6,655 bases of DNA. It comes from a bacterium (lineage in GTDB: Bacteria > Calditrichota > Calditrichia > RBG-13-44-9 > J042). Shown one piece after another: positions 1 to 5,185 of the stretch. Positions within the stretch are counted from its first letter, which is position 1; each line of letters starts with the position of its first letter. The notes beneath the pieces are model-generated. The model was not told the origin of the DNA. It saw nothing but the letters and a program-made list of their open reading frames with translations, and did not search any database. The DNA lies in the NCBI GenBank assembly GCA_015494485.1, contig WGBF01000138.1, forward strand, positions 1 through 6,655, in the 5' to 3' direction. The position numbers were made by a program, and so were the translations under genes.

Positions 1-964
1 GGGTAGCGCCACCAAAACTCATGTTTAATACCTGAATATTGACCCCCTGCGGGTCTCCCGCATCGTACAGTTGTTTTAATTCAATGGCGCGGTCCATGGC
101 AGCCAGAATAATGCTGGTAGAAGACGTGCCATCGGTGCGGAAGATTTTTAATGCGTAGAACAACGCACCCGGTGCCGCACCGACCATGGGAATTCCGTCA
201 ATGCCGTTTCCAAAATAATCGGGAATCACACAATCCGGACAATAGCGTTTAACGGCTTCCTGAATAGCCGGATTGCTAAAGCCAAAAATCGCATTGGCTC
301 CCACACAGGAGGCAACCCAGGTGCCGTGGGGAGCGTTGTTGGAGCTGGTTGCCGGTACGCCATCATCAGTGAAATTTTCGCCTCCAATAACGCGGTTTCC
401 TACCGCCACTGCGTCGGTGGAAACACCCGAATCCATAATGCCCACGATGATGCCTTCGCCGGTGTGCCCGGTATTATCCATAAAGGCCTTGGCGCCAATC
501 AACGTATTGGTGTACGGGGAATAATTATCCCCTTTAATATGTGTGGTGATATCTTCCGTGGTTAGCGATTGACGAAAGGTTGCGTCGGCCGCCGCTCTGG
601 CCGGATCCATTAGCAATTGCGGCCGGGAACGGACCGGAATTTTGGGTAAGGTAACCTCTTTGTCTTTATACACATTGTTAATGATTTTCTGTGCCGAAAG
701 GACTTTCAAAGCTTCCAGCGGAACTTCCGCAGCGATAGCCGAAATATGTTTATACTGAAAACGGACTTCTCCGCCAAATTTCTTAATCACTGCACTGACG
801 TGGGAATAATTTTGAGGGTTTACATCCAGAATGACTTTTACCCGGGGAGATGAAACAGGTGGTTTGGGATTCGGTCTGGCGGGGTGTTTCAGGCGTGGAT
901 TTCCGGCTAAAAGGAAAATAATGCCACAGAGCAGGATGATGAGCGACAGGGGTAAACGACGCAT
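1..964 (-). CDS. S8 subtilisin-like serine protease, N-terminal part (C-terminus beyond left edge)
   Basis: Secreted peptidase of the subtilase (S8) family; 321 residues are visible. Residues 1-21 form a short basic n-region and hydrophobic stretch typical of a Sec signal peptide. Residues about 42-107 look like an I9-type inhibitor propeptide (VKVILDV start, then the Val-Thr strand before cleavage). The catalytic domain follows: Asp178 in VGIMDSGV, His213 in PHGTWVA, then GAAPGA (263-267) and the NMSFGG strand (314-319), which in the family shapes the substrate cleft. The catalytic Ser (GTS motif) would lie left of base 1 and is not seen. Between the His motif and GAAPGA there are about 50 residues, more than in simple subtilisins, and this insert carries a CPDC pair (242-245). 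The ATG at 964 has GGAGG at 969-973, 4 bases away. The family call is firm; the substrate, and whether a T9SS tail is present, are unknown. Confidence 0.93.
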   Translation of the reverse strand, partial: MRRLPLSLIILLCGIIFLLAGNPRLKHPARPNPKPPVSSPRVKVILDVNPQNYSHVSAVIKKFGGEVRFQYKHISAIAAEVPLEALKVLSAQKIINNVYKDKEVTLPKIPVRSRPQLLMDPARAAADATFRQSLTTEDITTHIKGDNYSPYTNTLIGAKAFMDNTGHTGEGIIVGIMDSGVSTDAVAVGNRVIGGENFTDDGVPATSSNNAPHGTWVASCVGANAIFGFSNPAIQEAVKRYCPDCVIPDYFGNGIDGIPMVGAAPGALFYALKIFRTDGTSSTSIILAAMDRAIELKQLYDAGDPQGVNIQVLNMSFGGAT

Positions 965-990
965 AGGGCCTCCATATGTTGTTATCCAAT

Positions 991-1045
991 AAAAAAGCAG
1001 CTTTCCTGAAAAGGTGGGAAATATGAAAAAGACCAGGAAAGCCGC
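991..1045 (-). terminator. Terminator-like hairpin plus T6 in the protease leader (possible attenuator)
   Basis: Arms 1034-1045 and 997-1008 pair over 12 bp. The one non-Watson-Crick position (999/1043) is G.U in minus-strand RNA but A/C on the plus strand, so the structure suits a minus-strand transcript. In that direction the stem is followed at once by six T (996-991). The loop is large (25 bases), weaker than a textbook terminator. It lies 27 bases before the protease start and downstream of the candidate promoter at 1063-1092, so it would act inside the protease leader. It could instead be a back-up terminator for the gene at 1202-2659. Confidence 0.45.
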
Positions 1046-1062
1046 CTCCAATGACCGGCAAG

Positions 1063-1092
1063 AAAATACAATAAATGGATTGAATTTGTCAA
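1063..1092 (-). promoter_or_regulatory. Candidate promoter of the S8 protease
   Basis: On the minus strand a perfect TTGACA (1092-1087) is followed, after 18 bases, by TATTTT (1068-1063). This predicts a start of transcription near 1056 and a leader of about 90 bases. The -35 match is exact and the -10 matches 4 of 6. It sits between the terminator hairpin of the upstream gene and the protease, which fits an independent transcription unit. Confidence 0.45.
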
Positions 1093-1141
1093 TATGGGGA
1101 AGGAAAAAAGATAAAATTAATTGACGCCAGAATGGGTTAAA

Positions 1142-1182
1142 TTAAGCGCCCCCGAATGCGCTGACAATTCGGGGGCACTTAA
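1142..1182 (-). terminator. Terminator hairpin of the T9SS-tail protein gene
   Basis: Arms 1167-1182 and 1142-1157 form a 16-bp stem with a GC-rich core (GGGGG against CCCCC) and a 9-base loop. The single odd pair (1147/1177) is G.U in minus-strand RNA and A/C in plus-strand RNA, supporting minus orientation. The hairpin begins 19 bases after the stop codon at 1202. The A/T end of the stem runs into TTTAA rather than a long clean T run, so efficiency is uncertain. Confidence 0.7.
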
Positions 1183-1201
1183 GGGGTGAAAACGGTGCGG
1201 A

Positions 1202-2659
1202 TTATTTCATTAAAATCATTTTACGCGTTTTGACCAGTGGGCCACTTTTAAGCTGATAAAGGTAGACGCCGGAGGGAAGGGGAGATCCGGTAATATCCCG
1301 GGCATTCCAATTTACTTTGTAGATACCCGGTGCAAAGTTTGCATCCACCAGTGTGGCAATCTTATGCCCCGCCAGGTCAAAAATGTGTAACTGGACGCGT
1401 TGGGGGGAACTACCGGTAACCGCAAAGCGAATGGTTGTTGACGGATTGAACGGATTGGGAAAATTCGGAAACAGTTCAAATTCATCTGGAATGGTAGAAC
1501 TTTCCGCCGTAAGAACGCCAGCCGGATTAGGAGTAACTGAAATGACGGGGTGATACGTTACCGTTCCGGAATAGTCCCTGTCTGCCAGGCGGTAATAGTA
1601 CGTAACGCCGTTAATGACCTGTGTATCCCTATATCGATATTCATGCCGTTCTGTACTGTTACCCTGACCCGGTATTTCGGCAATGGGGGTAAATTGCGTT
1701 TTATCCGTGCTTCGTTCCAGAATAAATGCTTCGTTATTGATTTCCGCTTCGGTAATCCAGGTCAGTTCCACCACCCCGTCGCCCCCGGTGGCGGTAAAGG
1801 AAGACAGGGTTACCGGAAGGGATTGGTCATTGGAAAAATCAATGTTAATGGCATAATCCAGCCGCCCTTCATTTGCAGTACCGCCATTGTCAATGGGAAT
1901 TAACGCATCGTAGGTATTTCCGGCGGTAGTGGTTAAGTAATCTAAACAATTACCTTTTGAATTATCCGCTCCGGTATCAAATACACCATCACTTGTATTG
2001 CTACGAAATAATGAAATCGTAAAGGCCATGGTTTCATTACCGGGGGAACCTCCTAAGCTGCTCCAGGGAATGCTGCCTTCAAAAACACCGTTTCCTGCAT
2101 TCCATTGCAAGTTTCCGGTATTGCTACTGCTCCCAAAACCGGTAGTCCAGACAGTAAAATTATTGTTTCCCGAACCCGCCCGGGAGATGATGAGATAATC
2201 CCACCGTGCATCCGGCACACCGCCACCAGGTGAGGTAGAAGTAGGAACGCGGGTGTCTGAAACTCCACCGCCTAAATATTCTTCCGTAGCGGTTGACCCC
2301 TGACGACGGATGGATACTTGAATCTGCAATGAACCGTCGCCGGGTGTTTTATCAATATTTGCCGGGAATTTTGCCAGGATGTATAAATTGGTGGCATCGC
2401 TGGAAATTCTAAATTCTAAAATGTCTTGTTTGGTACTATCTACAAAGCTACCAAAACTATCGGTGCGGTTGTCTCCGGCGGCATCTTTCCAGATCCATTC
2501 ATTTAAGCCACCGGCAGTATTGGCACTGTAAATGGACGTATTGTCCGTGGAAGGGGCAATGCCTGTCCAGTCACTGGCATCGCCATCAATTGTGGGTTGC
2601 GCAAGACCCAACTGAGTTATTGCCAATAAACAAAATAGTATCAGTACATACCGCATCAT
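1202..2659 (-). CDS. Secreted multidomain protein with type IX secretion C-terminal sorting domain
   Basis: A 485-residue exported protein of unknown specific function. Residues 1-20 are a clear signal peptide (MMRYVLILF, hydrophobic core, cleavage likely after LGLA). From PTIDGDASDWTGI (22-34) to about 275 it resembles the beta-sandwich CBM9-like/DOMON-type modules that begin 'IDG..sDW' and contain 'DATNLYILAKF' (89-98); this is a family-resemblance call. Residues 280-376 start SLPVTLSSFTAT and form a fibronectin-III-like module common in FCB surface proteins. Residues 392-485 are a T9SS type A sorting domain: FPNPFNPSTTIRF (397-412), VQLHIFDLAG, SGVYLYQLKSG and a basic end with KMILMK. The open frame extends 49 codons upstream to a TTG at 2806, but that region lacks a ribosome site. 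GGAGG at 2665-2669 and the signal peptide set the start at ATG 2659 (or the adjacent ATG 2656). Probably surface-attached or released, possibly sugar-binding. Confidence 0.9.
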   Translation of the reverse strand: MMRYVLILFCLLAITQLGLAQPTIDGDASDWTGIAPSTDNTSIYSANTAGGLNEWIWKDAAGDNRTDSFGSFVDSTKQDILEFRISSDATNLYILAKFPANIDKTPGDGSLQIQVSIRRQGSTATEEYLGGGVSDTRVPTSTSPGGGVPDARWDYLIISRAGSGNNNFTVWTTGFGSSSNTGNLQWNAGNGVFEGSIPWSSLGGSPGNETMAFTISLFRSNTSDGVFDTGADNSKGNCLDYLTTTAGNTYDALIPIDNGGTANEGRLDYAINIDFSNDQSLPVTLSSFTATGGDGVVELTWITEAEINNEAFILERSTDKTQFTPIAEIPGQGNSTERHEYRYRDTQVINGVTYYYRLADRDYSGTVTYHPVISVTPNPAGVLTAESSTIPDEFELFPNFPNPFNPSTTIRFAVTGSSPQRVQLHIFDLAGHKIATLVDANFAPGIYKVNWNARDITGSPLPSGVYLYQLKSGPLVKTRKMILMK

Positions 2660-2664
2660 AACAT

Positions 2665-2669
2665 CCTCC
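2665..2669 (-). promoter_or_regulatory. Shine-Dalgarno site that decides the T9SS-tail protein start
   Basis: GGAGG on the minus strand lies 5 bases before ATG 2659 and 8 before ATG 2656. No comparable site precedes the upstream TTG (2806), and the signal peptide begins exactly here, so the longer open frame is rejected. Confidence 0.75.
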
Positions 2670-2693
2670 ATCGATTGATTAAACACTCGCGTT

Positions 2694-2699
2694 ATTATA
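2694..2699 (-). promoter_or_regulatory. Candidate -10 box (TATAAT) for the T9SS-tail protein gene
   Basis: A perfect TATAAT on the minus strand, 34 bases before ATG 2659, would start transcription near 2687. No good -35 is present at 16-18 bases; TTCGCC about 19 bases upstream is the nearest weak fit. The position is right but support rests on one hexamer. Confidence 0.35.
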
Positions 2700-2774
2700 T
2701 CTACCGGCATGATTTCAGGGCGAACTACCCCTGCCCAATACCGGAAAAATTCGAACGTTAACGGAGAGGGGAAT

Positions 2775-2903
2775 ATGTCACAGACCGGAAAAGCGAAAGA
2801 AGCCAAGCAAGTTTACGGAATTCTGAGATTAATTCCAATAGGAAGGATAAAATTTGCACAATGTAAATTGTGCCAGAATGGATTTATTCGAATTGGGTTA
2901 TGA
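2775..2903 (+). CDS. Possible small basic protein with a CxxC pair (speculative)
   Basis: A 42-codon frame starts at an ATG preceded by the purine-rich GGAGAGGGG and ends at TGA 2901-2903. The product is basic (several Lys/Arg), opens MSQTGKAKEAKQ, and contains KFAQCKLCQ with one CxxC pair, too few ligands alone for a zinc ribbon. It would run convergently toward typA. I recognise no family. For it: the ribosome-site-like sequence. Against it: short length, no clear plus-strand promoter, and two small inverted repeats inside the frame that could instead serve minus-strand RNA. Treat as a hypothesis. Confidence 0.2.
   Translation: MSQTGKAKEAKQVYGILRLIPIGRIKFAQCKLCQNGFIRIGL
2817..2836. repeat. 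Short inverted repeat (GGAATT / AATTCC)
   Basis: Six-base arms 2817-2822 and 2831-2836 with an 8-base loop, in the gap between typA and the T9SS-tail gene. AT-rich and weak on its own; it lies 19 bases from a second inverted repeat at 2856-2873. Confidence 0.3.
2856..2873. repeat. Perfect inverted repeat downstream of typA
   Basis: GCACAAT (2856-2862) and ATTGTGC (2867-2873) pair perfectly over 7 bp with a 4-base spacer. On the minus strand the hairpin lies about 80 bases past the typA stop and is followed by AAATTTTATCC, a poor U-tract, so it could be a weak typA terminator. The dyad could equally be a protein-binding site. No decision is possible from sequence alone. Confidence 0.35.
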
Positions 2904-2950
2904 AAATCTATTTTCCCTAAACCCGGGAAGCAGGAAAAATGTCCGCTTTG

Positions 2951-4765
2951 TTATGCGCTTAGTTTTTCCTGTTTTTTAGCACGTTTGCGGTCGTTGGGAT
3001 CCAGGTGGATTTTCCGCAGACGGATGGACTGAGGGGTAACTTCTACCAGTTCGTCATCATTAATAAATTCCAGGGCTTCTTCCAGCGTTAACTCAATGGC
3101 GGGAATAATCCGTGCCGCTTTATCGCTCCCGGCAGCCCGCATATTGGTTAATTTCTTTTCCCGCTGAACATTCACTTCCAGATCCCCTTCTTTAACATGT
3201 TCTCCTACAATTTGCCCCTGGTAGACCACGTCACCGGGTTTGATGAAAAAGCGACCCCGGTCCTGCAGGGAGTCAATGGCATAAGCCGTAGCCGGACCGG
3301 TTCCCATGGAAACCAGCACGCCCGTCTGCCGCTGGGCAATTGCCCCTTTGAAATATTCGTACTGGTAAAACCGATGGTGCATAACGGCCTCACCGGAAGT
3401 GGCGGTCAACAGGCGACTGCGGAGCCCTTTTAAGCCCCGGGTGGGTATGTGAAATTCCAGATGGGTGGTGGCGCCTTTGTGCTCCATGGTAACCATTTCG
3501 CCCCGCCGTTGCCCCACCAGCTCAATCACTTTTCCGGCAAATTCCTGGGGGACATCCACCACCAGAATTTCTATCGGCTCCATTTTTTTACCCCCTGCTT
3601 CCCGGTAAATAACCCGTGGTTGGCCCACCTGCAATTCGTAGCCTTCCCGGCGCATGTTTTCGATTAAAATGGAAAGGTGCAAAAGGCCTCGCCCGGAAAC
3701 CTTGAAGCGGTCCGGTGAACTGGTTTCTTCCACCCGCAGGGCCACATTGTGCTGCAATTCTTTAAACAGGCGTTCCCGTAACTGGCGGCTGGTGACGAAG
3801 CGACCTTCTTTTCCGTAAAAGGGGGAATTATTGGTTAAAAAGGTCATGCTGATCGTGGGTTCATCCACGGCAATTAAAGGCAACGGTTCCGGATGTTCGG
3901 CGTCGCAAATGGTGTCCCCGATGTGGATGTCTTCCGCTCCAACAACAGCGCAAATATCCCCGCATGCCACTTCCTGCACTTCCCGGCGTTCCAGGCCTTC
4001 AAAAACAAATACCTGTTTGGCCGTAAAGGATTCCACATTGCCATCCCGTTTTACAATGGAAAGGCGGTCTGCCTGGCGTAATATGCCGCGGTACACCCGA
4101 CCAATGCCAATGCGACCCTGGTAATCGTTGTAATCCAGGGTGGTTACCTGCATCTGCAGGGGGCCGGCTTCACACGCCGGAGCGGGAATGGATTCGATGA
4201 TGGTTTCCAGAAGCGGTTGCAAGGACGTTCCCTGTTCACCCATGGTGCGGGTGGCCCAGCCTTCCCGCCCGCTGGCATAAAGCACCGGAAATTCCAGCTG
4301 TTCCTCATCCGCATCCAGTTCAATGAACAAATCGTACACTTCATTTAGCACTTCCCCGGCGCGGCTATCCGGACGGTCAATTTTATTAATTACCACAATG
4401 GGCTTTAAATGCAATTGCAGGGCCTTCTGTAATACAAACCGGGTTTGGGGCATGGGGCCTTCAAAAGCATCCACCAGCAGCAGGACGCCATCCGCCATTT
4501 TCAACACCCGTTCCACTTCGCCCCCAAAATCGGCGTGCCCCGGTGTATCGATTAAATTGATTTTGTGTCCATTGTACAACACGCTGATGTTTTTGGAAAA
4601 AATGGTAATTCCGCGTTCCCGTTCCAGATCGTTGGAATCCAGAATGCGTTCTTCCATCTGCTGGTGCTGTTTAAATATGTTGGTTTGCTTTAATAACTGA
4701 TCCACCAGAGTGGTTTTGCCATGGTCCACATGGGCGATGATGGCAACATTACGTAGGGTATTCAA
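2951..4765 (-). CDS. typA: Ribosome-associated translational GTPase BipA/TypA
   Basis: A 604-residue cytoplasmic GTPase of the EF-G/LepA class, full length for the family (about 605-615). In known bacteria BipA binds the ribosome at the factor site and helps 50S assembly and growth in cold or other stress. All G motifs are present: AHVDHGKT (11-18), ERERGITI (48-55, switch I), DTPGHADF (73-80), NKIDR (127-131) and SGREGW (165-170). Domain II spans about 205-290, an EF-G-like domain III about 300-385, domain V about 395-475. The BipA-specific C-terminal domain runs from about 480 to the end, with GTGPATAYAIDSLQDRG and LTNMRAAGSDKA-type motifs, ending in a basic tail. The start is TTG at 4765, supported by AAAGGAG at 4771-4777 and by alignment to the usual 'LRNIAIIAHVDHGKTTL' N-terminus. 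Divergent from korA; no operon partner downstream. Confidence 0.97.
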   Translation of the reverse strand: MNTLRNVAIIAHVDHGKTTLVDQLLKQTNIFKQHQQMEERILDSNDLERERGITIFSKNISVLYNGHKINLIDTPGHADFGGEVERVLKMADGVLLLVDAFEGPMPQTRFVLQKALQLHLKPIVVINKIDRPDSRAGEVLNEVYDLFIELDADEEQLEFPVLYASGREGWATRTMGEQGTSLQPLLETIIESIPAPACEAGPLQMQVTTLDYNDYQGRIGIGRVYRGILRQADRLSIVKRDGNVESFTAKQVFVFEGLERREVQEVACGDICAVVGAEDIHIGDTICDAEHPEPLPLIAVDEPTISMTFLTNNSPFYGKEGRFVTSRQLRERLFKELQHNVALRVEETSSPDRFKVSGRGLLHLSILIENMRREGYELQVGQPRVIYREAGGKKMEPIEILVVDVPQEFAGKVIELVGQRRGEMVTMEHKGATTHLEFHIPTRGLKGLRSRLLTATSGEAVMHHRFYQYEYFKGAIAQRQTGVLVSMGTGPATAYAIDSLQDRGRFFIKPGDVVYQGQIVGEHVKEGDLEVNVQREKKLTNMRAAGSDKAARIIPAIELTLEEALEFINDDELVEVTPQSIRLRKIHLDPNDRKRAKKQEKLSA

Positions 4766-4770
4766 AAATT

Positions 4771-4777
4771 CTCCTTT
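4771..4777 (-). promoter_or_regulatory. Shine-Dalgarno site for the TTG start of typA
   Basis: AAAGGAG on the minus strand, 5 bases before TTG 4765-4763. It fixes the start where the family's N-terminus begins and shows that a non-ATG codon is used. Confidence 0.8.
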
Positions 4778-4804
4778 GTGCTACATTTTAAAACGGGCGG
4801 AAGT

Positions 4805-4846
4805 ACGGAAATATCCTCCGCAAATGCAAGGAGTATTTAATTCCGT
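4805..4846 (-). repeat. Imperfect hairpin in the typA leader
   Basis: ACGGAA (4805-4810) pairs with TTCCGT (4841-4846), and CTCC (4816-4819) with GGAG (4830-4833), with mismatches between them and a 10-base loop. In minus-strand RNA it ends about 40 bases before the typA TTG, so it would lie in the 5' leader. Whether it regulates typA cannot be told here. Confidence 0.35.
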
Positions 4847-4944
4847 GAGAAATGTAAAGCGGCCGTGTAAGACCGGTACTTAATTTTCAAAAAAGGGAGG
4901 AGGGGATACAAAAATTTTCATTCTTTTAAAAATCCTTACTTTTT

Positions 4945-4970
4945 AAAAATGTTTGGTATGAAAAATGTTT
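4945..4970. repeat. Direct repeat AAAAATGTTT, two copies 16 bases apart
   Basis: Copies at 4945-4954 and 4961-4970 lie in the A/T-rich block, 27-52 bases upstream of the candidate korA -35. The 16-base period is not a full number of helical turns. They could be part of an UP-like element or regulator site, or simply reflect low complexity. Confidence 0.3.
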
Positions 4971-4996
4971 AAGGTGTGAAATAAAAATATTTTTTA

Positions 4997-5027
4997 TTGA
5001 AACCGCTGTTCTCTTTTTCTAATTTAC
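4997..5027 (+). promoter_or_regulatory. Candidate korA promoter, Bacteroidota-like
   Basis: TTGAAA (4997-5002), then TAATTTAC beginning at 5020. This approximates the TTG ... TAnnTTTG form known for the Bacteroidota primary sigma factor, with 20 bases between TTG and TA. As a classic sigma-70 -10, TAATTT matches only 3 of 6. Predicted transcription start is near 5034, giving a leader of about 140 bases that includes all of the folded elements at 5045-5185. Confidence 0.4.
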
Positions 5028-5044
5028 CGACAGTTTTTAAGAAA

Positions 5045-5063
5045 AACGGGCCGCAAGGCCGTT
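5045..5063 (+). repeat. GCAA-tetraloop hairpin in the korA leader
   Basis: AACGG (5045-5049) and CC (5051-5052) pair with GGCCGTT (5057-5063), giving 7 bp with one bulged G and a GCAA tetraloop (GNRA type). No T run follows, so it is not an intrinsic terminator. It ends 4 bases before the long helix that begins at 5068, suggesting one structured leader. Confidence 0.55.
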
Positions 5064-5067
5064 AGAC

Positions 5068-5185
5068 ATAGATTCTTCATAGTGCAAGCAAGAAGCGAAA
5101 GCTTCTTTAGAATAGATGTTGCAATAAGCTTTGGGTTAAATAAACGGAATTAAAGCGTAAAGGAACTGCACTATGGAGAATCTAT
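5068..5185 (+). promoter_or_regulatory. Structured korA leader: 19-bp helix sequestering the start codon, three-way-junction layout
   Basis: 5068-5086 pairs with 5167-5185 for 19 continuous bp: 18 Watson-Crick and one U.G (5077/5176), a mismatch if the minus strand were the RNA. The 3' arm contains the ATG (5173-5175) and the first codons of korA. Inside the helix, AAGAAGC (5090-5096) pairs with GCTTCTT (5101-5107) around a GAAA tetraloop. GCTTTGG (5128-5134) pairs with TTAAAGC (5150-5156, two G.U), with an inner GTT/AAC (5135-5137/5143-5145) and a GGAA bulge. The ribosome site AAAGGA (5159-5164) lies in the single-stranded joint next to the closing helix. ATAGAT occurs at 5068-5073 and again at 5112-5117, so the coding arm's ATCTAT (5180-5185) has a second possible partner. 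I see no match to TPP, SAM, glutamine or other riboswitch cores that I know. Function is inferred. Confidence 0.6.
5159..5164 (+). promoter_or_regulatory. Shine-Dalgarno site of korA
   Basis: AAAGGA lies 8 bases before ATG 5173. An in-frame TAA at 5158-5160 precedes the ATG with no other ATG, GTG or TTG between, so the start is well fixed. Confidence 0.75.

Larger units (their letters stand above)
4766..5172. other. Divergent typA-korA intergenic region
   Basis: This 407-base gap has no convincing protein frame. From left to right it holds the typA ribosome site and an imperfect leader hairpin, a GC-rich patch around 4860-4876, a very A/T-rich block (about 4880-5040) with a 10-base direct repeat, a candidate korA promoter, and the structured korA leader from 5045. 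I could not place a convincing typA promoter on the minus strand. Confidence 0.7.

Noticed and set aside
783..1061. 92-codon minus-strand frame beginning at a TTG at 1061
   Set aside because: It overlaps the well-supported protease N-terminus in another frame and runs through the leader hairpin; no recognisable protein character.
2660..2806. N-terminal extension of the T9SS-tail protein to the TTG at 2806
   Set aside because: The extension precedes a clear signal peptide, has no ribosome site, and overlaps the TATAAT-like box; GGAGG at 2665-2669 supports ATG 2659 or 2656.
2913..2929. TTCCC/GGGAA hairpin as a bidirectional terminator between typA and the gap
   Set aside because: Only 5 bp with a 7-base loop and no T run on either side; too weak to call.
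4980..4999. AATAAAAATATTTTTTATT palindrome as a terminator
   Set aside because: Pure A/T low-complexity sequence with no GC stem, far from any gene end; better seen as promoter-region A/T richness.
5116..5127. Leader peptide for transcription attenuation of korA (ATG TTG CAA TAA)
   Set aside because: Only three codons, no ribosome site, and no terminator hairpin with a T run in the leader.
5068..5185. Inverted-repeat miniature mobile element (MITE) instead of a leader RNA
   Set aside because: No target-site duplication flanks the arms, and one arm contains the start codon and first codons of a conserved gene, unlike an insertion.
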